Source: Pseudomonas sp. H1h | GTDB taxonomy: Bacteria; Pseudomonadota; Gammaproteobacteria; Pseudomonadales; Pseudomonadaceae | Length of the DNA stretch: 64,000 bases | Direction of reading: 5' to 3' | NCBI RefSeq assembly: GCF_000633255.1 | Contig: NZ_AYMJ01000017.1 | Location: 62,001 to 126,000, forward strand | In this document: positions 24,618 through 31,992 of the stretch, piece after piece | How the letters are laid out: the number at the start of each line of letters is the position of its first letter | How positions within the stretch are numbered: position 1 is the stretch's first letter | Translations under genes and position numbers: made by a program | Notes under the pieces: generated by a model | Seen by the model: only the letters and a program-made list of their open reading frames with translations | The model's database searches: none | What the model was told of the DNA's origin: nothing

Positions 24618-25742
24618 ATGGCCACGATCAGAGCACGGAAACGCACCGACGGCAGCACCAGTTACACGGCACAGATACGCCTGTTTCGAGATGGGACGCA
24701 AGTTTACCAAGAGAGTCAGACCTTCGCCCGAAAACAGGCCGCACAGGCTTGGGTGCGTAAAAGAGAAACCGAACTGGACGAACCAGGTGCGATCGAGCGG
24801 GCAAACCGACCTGGTGCGACGATCAAGGAAATGATCGATCGGTACTTGGCCGAGATGACCAAGGCGCGACCTCTCGGGAAGACGAAGCTCGGCACGTTGA
24901 AGGCGATCAGCGAATCCTATCTGGGGAAGTTGAACGACAGAGATGTGAGCAGCCAGCACTTGGTCGAATATGCTTTATGGCGCATGGGCAAGGAGGGCGG
25001 GGGCGTTCAGCCGCAGACGGCTGGCAACGATCTCGCGCACCTTGGCGCGGTTCTCTCGATCGCTCGGCCCGCTTGGGGTTATGAGGTGGATCCGCATGCG
25101 ATGGCGGATGCGCGCCGAGTATTAAAAAAGCTCGGTTACAACATGAAAAGCCGCGAGCGCGATCGCCGGCCGAGCCTGGGCGAACTCGACAAACTGCTTA
25201 CGCACTTCCGAAGTATCCAAACCCGTCGTCCAACTTCTATCAACATGCTTAAGCTGACGGGCTTCGCGTTGTTCTCCACGCGTAGGCAAGAAGAGATTAC
25301 CCGGATCCGCTGGGATGATTTGGACGAGGCTGGCCAGCGGGTTCTGGTTCGTGACATGAAGAACCCTGGGCAAAAAATCGGTAACGACGTCTGGTGTCAT
25401 TTGCCGCCAGAAGCATGGGCGATCCTTCAGACCATGCCTAAAGTGCTGCCTGAGATTTTTCCTTACAGTGCTGAATCCGTGTCGACGTCCTGGACAAGGG
25501 CCTGCAAAATCCTGGGCATTGAAGATTTGCACTTTCACGATCTTCGACACGAAGGCGTCAGTCGTCTTTTTGAAATGGATTGGGATATTCCGCGAGTGGC
25601 GAGCGTGTCGGGCCATCGAGACTGGAACTCAATGCGCCGTTATACCCACTTGCGCGGGCGAGGGGATGTATATGCGACTTGGGAATGGTTCGAGCGCATC
25701 CTGCAGGCGCCCGTAAAACTGGGCGCCAAAACGTTGAAGTGA
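24618..25742 (+). CDS. Tyrosine recombinase / DusA-type phage integrase
   Basis: This 374-residue site-specific recombinase should catalyse integration into and excision from dusA. An N-terminal AP2-like arm-binding part (ATIRARKRTDGSTSYTAQIRL) is followed by a SAM-like core-binding domain and a catalytic domain. That domain holds the first Arg in FSTRRQEEITRIRWDD, HFHDLRHEGVSRL (His-X2-Arg), GHRDW and the nucleophile Tyr in MRRYTHL. I chose the ATG at 24618 (MATIRARK) over one 36 bases upstream because that one lies within the palindrome. It points inward from attL. Confidence 0.92.
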   Translation: MATIRARKRTDGSTSYTAQIRLFRDGTQVYQESQTFARKQAAQAWVRKRETELDEPGAIERANRPGATIKEMIDRYLAEMTKARPLGKTKLGTLKAISESYLGKLNDRDVSSQHLVEYALWRMGKEGGGVQPQTAGNDLAHLGAVLSIARPAWGYEVDPHAMADARRVLKKLGYNMKSRERDRRPSLGELDKLLTHFRSIQTRRPTSINMLKLTGFALFSTRRQEEITRIRWDDLDEAGQRVLVRDMKNPGQKIGNDVWCHLPPEAWAILQTMPKVLPEIFPYSAESVSTSWTRACKILGIEDLHFHDLRHEGVSRLFEMDWDIPRVASVSGHRDWNSMRRYTHLRGRGDVYATWEWFERILQAPVKLGAKTLK

Positions 25743-25743
25743 A

Positions 25744-26019
25744 TTAGCTGCTGCGCGGCGCGCTATTCAGTTGATTACTTTCTTTGACTGCTGCAGCGCG
25801 CTGTTCATCCAGGTAGGCCGACAGGTCTGCAATATGAACACCTTTCGCACTTTTCTGGCTCGGCTCCATGCGAGTAATCGGGAGCTTTATCTGCCCGGCA
25901 CCAACTTTGCGTTGAAACATATCCGTTGTCAGGTGCGTGAAGTAATCCTGGCACACTCGATCCAGGGGAATTACCACTTGGCCGTTGTATTGGGCCATCA
26001 GTACAAACAGCGTTTTCAT
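25744..26019 (-). CDS. PrtN-like pyocin activator family protein
   Basis: This 91-residue protein resembles PrtN: MKTLFVLMAQYNGQVVIPLDRVCQDYFTHLT, then FQRKVGAGQIKLPITRM and HIADLSAYLDEQR. PrtN activates pyocin genes in P. aeruginosa, but family members also sit beside phage integrases, where they more likely act as excisionase-like or regulatory DNA-binding proteins. It is convergent with the integrase (one base between stops) and its start overlaps the upstream gene by 4 bases. Confidence 0.78.
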   Translation of the reverse strand: MKTLFVLMAQYNGQVVIPLDRVCQDYFTHLTTDMFQRKVGAGQIKLPITRMEPSQKSAKGVHIADLSAYLDEQRAAAVKESNQLNSAPRSS

Positions 26020-26312
26020 AGTGCGATTCCTTCGAGTGAGTAAGTTCGATCAATTGGGGGGCGGTCGGCTGTTGATTTGCCTGCCAGTAGTTGAGCGACA
26101 ACAGCGAACTCTGCCGCATCAATGTCGCCCAGCTCCTTAGCGAAAGTGGTAAGGCATTCAAGCCGGATCCGCGCTGCTTCAGTTTTCAGTACTCGATAAT
26201 CAAACAGCGCTGTACCTACGATTTTGATAGCCATCAGATGCCGTGCGTGCGGGTCACTGTTGTTGAGTGTGTTAGCCTTTGAATCGCTGCTGCTTTGGTG
26301 CTGTGCTTCCAT
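26016..26312 (-). CDS. Hypothetical prophage protein
   Basis: This is a 98-residue soluble protein with no recognised family. The N-terminus is polar (Ser/Asn-rich) and a helical region (HARHLMAIKIVGTALFDYRVLKTEAARIRLECLTTFAKELG) follows. The ATG at 26312 is preceded by GAGGGC; a longer in-frame start upstream lacks one. Its stop overlaps the PrtN-like start, so the two are probably co-expressed. Confidence 0.65.
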   Translation of the reverse strand: MEAQHQSSSDSKANTLNNSDPHARHLMAIKIVGTALFDYRVLKTEAARIRLECLTTFAKELGDIDAAEFAVVAQLLAGKSTADRPPIDRTYSLEGIAL

Positions 26313-26378
26313 GGTGTTGCCCTCAGTGGTGGTTGATGTCGGGGAGGTGCGACTCCTCGACATCGTTTCTCTTTTCCG

Positions 26379-26672
26379 TCAGTCCTTACGCGCCAGGTGA
26401 ATCACCAGGCCGTCATAGTCCGGCACATGTTCGACACATGATTGCCACTCCAATACCTTCAAGATCTTTTGCCGGCTGCAGTCGTCGACCAGGATTTCGC
26501 GCTGGCCACCGGCGGCGCGGACTTCCAGAATCTGCAGCAGACCTTCTTCGCCGTAAGCACCGGCCTGAATGATCGGCGCGCTTTCGCCCACAAACGCCAA
26601 TCGATCCTGAACAGCCTGCAGCTTGTTGGTTTTGCCGTCGCCGGCGTTGCCCATAAACACTTGAACTTGCAT
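26379..26672 (-). CDS. Miniature P-loop protein of unknown function
   Basis: This 97-residue protein begins MQVQVFMGNAGDGKTNK, a Walker A motif (GNAGDGKT), and has a hydrophobic strand ending in Asp-Asp (REILVDDC), a possible Walker B. It then has PDYDGLVIHLARKD. No sensor or arginine-finger region fits in this length. The AAGGAGG ribosome site lies just after the primase stop, so it is likely the last gene of the replication operon. Function unknown; an accessory NTPase or a decayed Zot-like domain are possible. Confidence 0.65.
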   Translation of the reverse strand: MQVQVFMGNAGDGKTNKLQAVQDRLAFVGESAPIIQAGAYGEEGLLQILEVRAAGGQREILVDDCSRQKILKVLEWQSCVEHVPDYDGLVIHLARKD

Positions 26673-26687
26673 CGGTGTAGCCTCCTT

Positions 26688-29483
26688 TTACGCTTTGAAG
26701 ATCCAGCACTTGACCGTCGTCGGACGGCCCGGCGCCAGTGGGGTTTTGGCGTTCAGCGCCGCACGTACCGCGCTGTGCACGGCCTTGTTGGCGTCCAGAA
26801 ATTTGCGCGAACGGGATTCTTTGAGCAGGTCGCGCAGGGTCGCCACGTCGGCCAGCTTCTGTTTGTGCTCGGCGGCGCGTTCGCTGAATTCGTTGAGGTT
26901 GATCGCGATGACGTTCGGGTCGCTGCTGTGGTCGACCACCGGGTCTTCGCTGAGCGACTGGAGGTAGTCGTACACCTCCCAAAACTCGGCCACCGCCGGA
27001 TGGTCGGAGCTGATCGAGGCCTGGCGCTCGATGGCCATACGCACGATCTGCCGCTGGGTTGCGGATACCTGGGCGTCGTCCAGTTTCAGAATCAAGCGCA
27101 GGGCATCGAGTAGCGACAGCAACTGCGCATGGTTCTTGCTGATTCGCTCGACGCGGATGTAACCGCGCAAGTTGTACCCGCAGCTGCTGCAGTTGCCTTG
27201 CTCGTTGGGATACTCCGTACCGCAGGCAAAGCAGTGGGTGTGCAGGCGGCGCAGTCTGGCTTCGTGTTCGGGCATGTGTTGGGCGAACAGCTCAAGCACA
27301 GCCGATTCCTTACCGACGGCCCGAATCAGGAAGTGGCTCAGCGTGCCTCCGTCCAGGGCGTTCAGTTTGTCTGCCGCCACGCGGCTTTGCGGGGTCACTG
27401 TCGGCCGAATGAAGTGCAGCTTGACGATCCGGGTCATGATCGCCTCATGAGCGACCACGGCCGCGTTCTGGCTGATGGCGATCGTGCCGCGAAACGGTGG
27501 TTCGTACGTTTCGTTGCCGGCGGTCTTCACGCCTTTGGTGGCCAGGGTGCCGCCGCCGTAGAAGTCTTTCAGTTCGTCCCACTCGAAGGTCTTGGCGTGC
27601 GATCGATCATCGCCGTGGCGATCGGCTTCAAGGAACACCACCGGCATGCCCGACACCTGGCCCATCAACCGCGAGCGACCGGCTTTCGTCGACTTCATTG
27701 GGTCGAAGCCTTCGTAGCCTTCACGGCCGAGCAGTTTCCACAGCAGATTGAGCAAAGTGGTCTTGCCGGCGCCGGCCTCGCCCGTGGCTTCCAGAAATGG
27801 AAACGACTGGTAGCGGCCGCGGATTTGCTCACAGAACAGCGAACCGAAAAAGAACACCAAGGCCACCAGGCCTTGGGCACCGAAGCAGGTCCACAACAAC
27901 GGCAGCCAGGCTTCGTTGAAGTCCTTGCCATCGCGCTGCAGTTTGATCGGGACGCCTTTTTGCAGTGTCTTCAGACGCAATTTGCCGAACTCGAAATAGT
28001 CCTCGCTGTTGACCTTGTAGGTCGTGCCGTCCTTGATCGCCAAGTCGCCATAGACGTAGCAGCCATATTCCTTGCTGTACCCCACGTAGTCGATCGTCGA
28101 CACGGTTTTGATGCCGAACAGTTGGTCCTTCATCAGCTTGTCCAGCTGCTGGCCGCTGCCGGTGTACATGGCACCGGCGGCCATGCCGAGCAGGCGTTTT
28201 TTGAATTCGCTGGCCGCTGACAACTGCCCGCTGGTGAAGGTGTTCTTTACGCTCTCGGAGTCGTGCGGGAAATCGACGCGCAGGTAATACCAGGACTCGT
28301 CCGTGACTTCGTTGCGCTGGAAATACAGCGCCTGTGGATAACAGTTGGCGATCTCGACCACGCTGCCGGACTGCTGCAGGGCTTTTTCGCGCTGCTGCGA
28401 CTGGTTGAGCAGTTGGTCGTCGTGGTTCTCGCTGTCCTCGATGTCCTGCATCGCCCGGTTGAATTTCTCCATGTCCAACTTGAACCAGTACAGGCGGCTG
28501 CCGAAGCCCAGGTGAAATTCCCCGCGCTTGTTCCAGTCGTACATCAGCAGCGCTTTTTCGGCCGCGCTTTCGGCCAGCAGCAGGGCGCCCAGGTGGCGGG
28601 TCTGTTTAAGATCCGCTGCCACCTGGTTGGCGCGCTCGCTCTCATCTTCGATAAACCCCCAACGCTGGTGCAGGTCGTTCCAGTCATTCTTGCGGCCATC
28701 ACGCAGTGGGATCTGCGCCGCCTCGCAGACGAACCCCAGTGCGCGTGCCTGCTTTGCCCAGCGTTTGGTGTAAGTGTGCGCACCCGGTTCGTTGTCGAGT
28801 GCCCAGACCAGTTTGGGCAGCTTGCCTTCACGGTCACGGGCCAGCGCTCGCAACGACTCTTCAGGAAAGGCGTTCGAAGACATGGCCGACACCGCGACGA
28901 TGTCGTTGTGCACCAGGGCGATGGCGTCAAAGATGCCTTCGACAATCCAGATCTCTTTCGCTTCCAACAGGTCCACGCAGGGCGGGCACCACCAAACGCC
29001 GCGATAGCTGTCCTTGGATTTGAACCGGGCTTTCATCTTGCCGAAGCGGTGCGGACGATCGATCAGGCGTTCCCACCAGCCGCCTTTTTCCAAGGCAAAG
29101 CGCACCGTCGCGCTGCCGGCGTTGTGTTCGACGGAGTAGAAGCTTTCCTGAGTGAACCAACCCTGGATCAGTTCGATGCGAAAGCCTCGGGCGAATTCCA
29201 GGTAGGCACGCGCGGTGGCGTTGGGGTGTTGGTCGGTGGCCGGCGCACGCTTGCTCCAGTCTTCGAACAGGTCTTCGTACAGCTCCTTCACATGCAGGGT
29301 GTGCGCGCATTTTTCGGGTCTGCCGCAGATCACCAACCACGGAGCCTGAATGCGGGTGTACAGCGTTTTCTGCCGGCACTTCGGGCAAGTTCCGCCGCGC
29401 ATGTAGTGGGCGTCTGACCGTTGCTTAAGCCCGTAGTCGTTTTGCAGGCGCTTGATCACGTCGCTGCGCAGTTGCTCTTTCAT
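26688..29483 (-). CDS. Phage replication primase/helicase
   Basis: This 931-residue protein combines an N-terminal zinc finger (CPKCRQKTLYTRIQ with a later C-X-H pair, residues about 33-65) and a TOPRIM-like domain (EIWIVEGIFDAIAL, then VWALDNEPGAH). It also has a C-terminal superfamily 3-like helicase with Walker A TGEAGAGKTTLL and Walker B-like MPVVFLEADRHGD, and a second zinc ribbon (CFACGTEYPNEQGNCSSCGY). It should prime and unwind phage DNA. The ATG at 29483 is chosen because it directly precedes the zinc-finger domain; the frame is open 276 bases further upstream but that part overlaps another gene and has no coding character. Confidence 0.85.
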   Translation of the reverse strand: MKEQLRSDVIKRLQNDYGLKQRSDAHYMRGGTCPKCRQKTLYTRIQAPWLVICGRPEKCAHTLHVKELYEDLFEDWSKRAPATDQHPNATARAYLEFARGFRIELIQGWFTQESFYSVEHNAGSATVRFALEKGGWWERLIDRPHRFGKMKARFKSKDSYRGVWWCPPCVDLLEAKEIWIVEGIFDAIALVHNDIVAVSAMSSNAFPEESLRALARDREGKLPKLVWALDNEPGAHTYTKRWAKQARALGFVCEAAQIPLRDGRKNDWNDLHQRWGFIEDESERANQVAADLKQTRHLGALLLAESAAEKALLMYDWNKRGEFHLGFGSRLYWFKLDMEKFNRAMQDIEDSENHDDQLLNQSQQREKALQQSGSVVEIANCYPQALYFQRNEVTDESWYYLRVDFPHDSESVKNTFTSGQLSAASEFKKRLLGMAAGAMYTGSGQQLDKLMKDQLFGIKTVSTIDYVGYSKEYGCYVYGDLAIKDGTTYKVNSEDYFEFGKLRLKTLQKGVPIKLQRDGKDFNEAWLPLLWTCFGAQGLVALVFFFGSLFCEQIRGRYQSFPFLEATGEAGAGKTTLLNLLWKLLGREGYEGFDPMKSTKAGRSRLMGQVSGMPVVFLEADRHGDDRSHAKTFEWDELKDFYGGGTLATKGVKTAGNETYEPPFRGTIAISQNAAVVAHEAIMTRIVKLHFIRPTVTPQSRVAADKLNALDGGTLSHFLIRAVGKESAVLELFAQHMPEHEARLRRLHTHCFACGTEYPNEQGNCSSCGYNLRGYIRVERISKNHAQLLSLLDALRLILKLDDAQVSATQRQIVRMAIERQASISSDHPAVAEFWEVYDYLQSLSEDPVVDHSSDPNVIAINLNEFSERAAEHKQKLADVATLRDLLKESRSRKFLDANKAVHSAVRAALNAKTPLAPGRPTTVKCWIFKA

Positions 29484-29485
29484 GG

Positions 29486-29719
29486 TTACTTCGCTTTCTT
29501 GAGGCAGAGGGAGAGGGCGCCGATCAGGTGTTTCTGAGCAGCCATCACGGGGCAGTTCGCGAGGATTGAGCCGTGGCGCAGGCCATCGGGGATCAGGCGG
29601 AACTGGTCTGCGTACCAGAGTTCGTTGAAGTTGAGACGGTACTGCTCGCGCAGGTTGGCCAAGAGCGCTTGAGCCTCTACAGGCGTCAGTTTTGCGTTGA
29701 TGTTCAGGGCGTTTTCCAT
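29486..29719 (-). CDS. Hypothetical prophage protein
   Basis: This is a 77-residue protein, largely helical (KLTPVEAQALLANLREQYRLNFNELWYADQF). It is of a kind often found just upstream of the phage primase; family not recognised. A TGAGG precedes the ATG at 29719 and only two bases separate its stop from the primase start, so translation is coupled. Confidence 0.65.
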   Translation of the reverse strand: MENALNINAKLTPVEAQALLANLREQYRLNFNELWYADQFRLIPDGLRHGSILANCPVMAAQKHLIGALSLCLKKAK

Positions 29720-29793
29720 CGTCAAACCTCAATTTCGGGCGCAGCTCACCCAAACCCACAGGAATGGGGGATCGGGGATTGGTTGGTTAGGTG

Positions 29794-30159
29794 TTACGAA
29801 GTGGTGACGCGGAAGCGCCCGTTATCGGGAGCAATGAGGATGCGTTCGTAGATCAGGCTGACCGGGATTGCCCAGGCGTTACCGGTGGCGGTATCGAAAA
29901 TTACGGTGTGCGTGGATGTGCTGTTGATGACGTCCAGTCGCTGCCGATCGCTGACCGCTGACATTTCACTGTTGGCCAAGTGCACCAGCCGCTCGGCGTG
30001 CTGCGTCGTGGCGTTGTAATCCGTCACAAGGTGCTGAACAGCCCGCTTGAACAGCTGCTGATCGTCGCCCAGGTGTTCGCACTGATGACGTTCAAGAAAC
30101 GCAAAAGCCGCTGTTTTGAGCATGTCCTGATATTCCTGTACGGCCGGCTGATTGTTCAT
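29794..30159 (-). CDS. Hypothetical prophage protein
   Basis: This is a 121-residue protein with an amphipathic N-terminal half (EYQDMLKTAAFAFLERHQCEHLGDDQQLFKRAVQHLV) and a beta-like C-terminal half (HTVIFDTATGNAWAIPVSLIYERILIAPDNGRFRVT). No family recognised. Its ATG overlaps the CII-like stop by 4 bases, placing it in the early leftward operon. Confidence 0.65.
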   Translation of the reverse strand: MNNQPAVQEYQDMLKTAAFAFLERHQCEHLGDDQQLFKRAVQHLVTDYNATTQHAERLVHLANSEMSAVSDRQRLDVINSTSTHTVIFDTATGNAWAIPVSLIYERILIAPDNGRFRVTTS

Positions 30160-30635
30160 TGGTTTTTCCCCGGTTTGGCGCGGTACAGGTCGATAGCGGC
30201 CAGCACTTCGGCGTGCCGTGCGGCCATGTGAAGGTTGTGAGCAGCGAGGATGTGTTCGGCTTCCTCCTTGCTTATGGAGCCGTCCTCCAGTGCCTGGGCG
30301 ATCGCCTGGTCAACGCAGCCGCGTTTGGCCGATACCTGCACCGATCTGGCATACAGTTCTACGTTGTCCAGCTTCTCTGGATCGGCAACGGCTACGAATA
30401 AACCGCCGTACATCTGCGCAACATAGTTCGGAAAGTGGTGGGTGCCGCTGGCTTGCTCGAGCATGAAAACCTGAGCATCCGTCAGTGGGCTGCAGCCGGC
30501 ATTCTCATAGGCGTGGTTGTCGAACTTTTTGACTTTCATTCCCAAGCGAGCGGCAGCGCCTTCGCGTCCCTCAGGAAAGCTGCGAATGATCTCGCGCATC
30601 GCTTCCTTGCGCGTCTTTAGAACGGGGCTTTTCAT
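30156..30635 (-). CDS. Phage regulatory protein of the CII-like / YmfL type
   Basis: This 159-residue protein has an N-terminal helix-turn-helix-like segment (MREIIRSFPEGREGAAARLGMKVKKFDNHAYENAG). A region of the type annotated as phage regulatory CII in P2-like prophages follows (PLTDAQVFMLEQASGTHHFPNYVAQMYGGLFV). It probably binds DNA to influence the lysis-lysogeny choice or replication onset. It lies directly downstream of the Cro-like gene in the early leftward operon. Confidence 0.75.
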   Translation of the reverse strand: MKSPVLKTRKEAMREIIRSFPEGREGAAARLGMKVKKFDNHAYENAGCSPLTDAQVFMLEQASGTHHFPNYVAQMYGGLFVAVADPEKLDNVELYARSVQVSAKRGCVDQAIAQALEDGSISKEEAEHILAAHNLHMAARHAEVLAAIDLYRAKPGKNQ

Positions 30636-30664
30636 CTTCTACTGTTCCCTGTTAGTCCGGACCG

Positions 30665-30877
30665 TTACTGTTCGATCACGCCGTCTTTGATCCCGAGTAG
30701 TACGGCGGCGCGATGTGCCTCTCCCCGGCGACAATGGCTCTGGCCACTTAGCACCGCATAAACGGTGCTGGGGTTTAGTCCGTGTAATTTCGCGAAGTCT
30801 TTCGCTGATTGACCTCGCTTTTCCAAGCCCTGCCTAGCTTGCTGGCGGGCTTGATCGTTGATGTTTGTGTTCGGCAT
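30665..30877 (-). CDS. Cro-like DNA-binding protein
   Basis: This 70-residue protein carries a helix-turn-helix (KRGQSAKDFAKLHGLNPSTVYAVLSGQSHCRRGEAHRAAVLLGI), as in short phage Cro/Cox-type regulators. The ATG at 30877 is selected; an in-frame start 48 bases upstream would run through the operator region. It faces away from the CI-like repressor across an 83 bp operator, the usual genetic switch layout. Confidence 0.78.
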   Translation of the reverse strand: MPNTNINDQARQQARQGLEKRGQSAKDFAKLHGLNPSTVYAVLSGQSHCRRGEAHRAAVLLGIKDGVIEQ

Positions 30878-30960
30878 AGTGCAATTCCGTGCATTTTCAT
30901 GTGTCGGGAATGCAGAATGATGCACATAAGTGCATTTGTAAACATCGGGAATGAAAAATT
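30878..30960. promoter_or_regulatory. Genetic switch operator region between cro-like and cI-like genes
   Basis: A perfect dyad ATGCAC-ATAA-GTGCAT lies at 30920-30935. Related half-sites GTGCAA (30879), GTGCAT (30889) and ATGCAG (30910) occur on the Cro side. Divergent early promoters must overlap these. Confidence 0.7.
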
Positions 30961-31311
30961 TTGCACGATTCTGAAAGCATCGGCTCGCGATTGCGGGAAG
31001 AGAGAAAGAAAAGCGGGCTGACTCAGGATCAGGTTGCCGAAGTTCTTGGTATTTCGAAACGCACCCAAGCTAACTACGAAGCAGGCAGCAGCGATGCCCC
31101 AGCGTGGTATCTGAGTAAGGTTATGCGCGAGCCAGGTTTTGACGTTCATTACATTCTGAGCGGTCAGCAAACGACAGCTACGGAAGCTTCGCTTTCCGAA
31201 GTTGAGAATCTGCTTTTGACGCAATACAGAACCATCACGCCAGGTGATCAAGAGGCAATCCGCCGATTTCTGAAAGCGATGGCGGACGACGCTGCCCGTC
31301 AGAAGAATTAA
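30961..31311 (+). CDS. CI-like XRE-family repressor, single domain
   Basis: This 116-residue protein has an N-terminal XRE helix-turn-helix (IGSRLREERKKSGLTQDQVAEVLGISKRTQANYEAG, residues about 6-42) and a short helical C-terminus (PGDQEAIRRFLKAMADDAARQ). There is no S24 peptidase domain, so RecA-stimulated self-cleavage is not expected, as with P2-type C repressors. The start is TTG at 30961; the nearby ATG at 30950 is out of frame and stops at once. Confidence 0.82.
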   Translation: MHDSESIGSRLREERKKSGLTQDQVAEVLGISKRTQANYEAGSSDAPAWYLSKVMREPGFDVHYILSGQQTTATEASLSEVENLLLTQYRTITPGDQEAIRRFLKAMADDAARQKN

Positions 31312-31413
31312 CGCGCAACATAAGCTTTTACGACATTCGTCGCCCCCGCGTTTTAAAGCTGACGCTCATCCCGTCAATGCTGATTCAGCCATGCACTTTA
31401 TGGAGTAGTCAGC

Positions 31414-31599
31414 ATGTTGGATCGCATCAAAAAAGAACCTCTTTGCTTGGGATTTGCCGAGTTCGAATGGCACAACCTGAGCAAAGCGGAACGCCGCCTC
31501 ATAGGCCTATACCGGTCATTGAGTGAAAAGGAGCAAGGTCAGCTTCGTCGGCTATCTGAAATTCTTGCCATCAATCCTGAAGAGTCAGCGAACAGCTGA
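31414..31599 (+). CDS. Small hypothetical prophage protein
   Basis: This is a 61-residue, charged helical protein (LSKAERRLIGLYRSLSEKEQGQLRRLSEILA) preceded by a GGAG at a good distance from the ATG. It follows the repressor gene by about 100 bases and is convergent with the Ogr-like gene across a shared terminator. No family recognised. The helical hairpin could be a small regulator. Confidence 0.6.
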   Translation: MLDRIKKEPLCLGFAEFEWHNLSKAERRLIGLYRSLSEKEQGQLRRLSEILAINPEESANS

Positions 31600-31606
31600 T
31601 GTCTTG

Positions 31607-31632
31607 ATCGCCGACGTTTAGGTGTCGGCGAT
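31607..31632. terminator. Hairpin between convergent early and activator genes
   Basis: A perfect 9 bp stem ATCGCCGAC (31607-31615) / GTCGGCGAT (31624-31632) with an 8-base loop lies in the 40 bp gap between two convergent genes. U-tracts are weak on both sides, so it may act bidirectionally or only as RNA protection. Confidence 0.6.
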
Positions 31633-31639
31633 TTACGTC

Positions 31640-31897
31640 TTACGCAACTGCCTGCGCCCCGAGTTGTTCGAACAACTCTCGCTGTTTTGCTCTGGGCATT
31701 TCCCGAAGACGATCAAACAGCAATCGGTCGAAGGTTTGCGCTGATGGACTCAGCGTGTGGGAAAACGTCAAATGGGCCACCCATGTATGCCCGCACTGGA
31801 CGTCCAGGCACTGGCAATAAAGCGTCACAAAATCTGGCGATTGCGGCTTGCTATCCCGGATTAATCCCTTGTTTCCACACTTACATGTCACTCGCAT
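31640..31897 (-). CDS. Ogr/Delta-type zinc-finger late-gene activator
   Basis: This 85-residue protein has MRVTCKCGNKGLIRDS followed by LYCQCLDVQCGHTWVAHLTFSHTLSPS. It fits the Ogr/Delta family layout of two cysteine pairs that bind zinc and the conserved FxHTLSPS-like motif. In P2 the family contacts RNA polymerase alpha to switch on late promoters. The ATG at 31897 is preceded by GGAGGGAC. It lies just left of the portal gene. Confidence 0.85.
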   Translation of the reverse strand: MRVTCKCGNKGLIRDSKPQSPDFVTLYCQCLDVQCGHTWVAHLTFSHTLSPSAQTFDRLLFDRLREMPRAKQRELFEQLGAQAVA

Positions 31898-31992
31898 ATG
31901 TCCCTCCCCAGGGGCAACTGATCGCCACCATGTTGCCACAATTTATAGTGGAAATTTCTTAGTAAGGTGTCTCATGCAGTGGCTTCAACTGC

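Noticed and set aside
27129..28220. Forward frame of 363 codons opposite the primase
   Set aside because: Antisense shadow; the primase motifs on the reverse strand are unambiguous.
31898..31992. cos site left of the portal gene, as in P2
   Set aside because: The position is plausible but no recognisable cos core or paired inverted repeats could be identified by eye.
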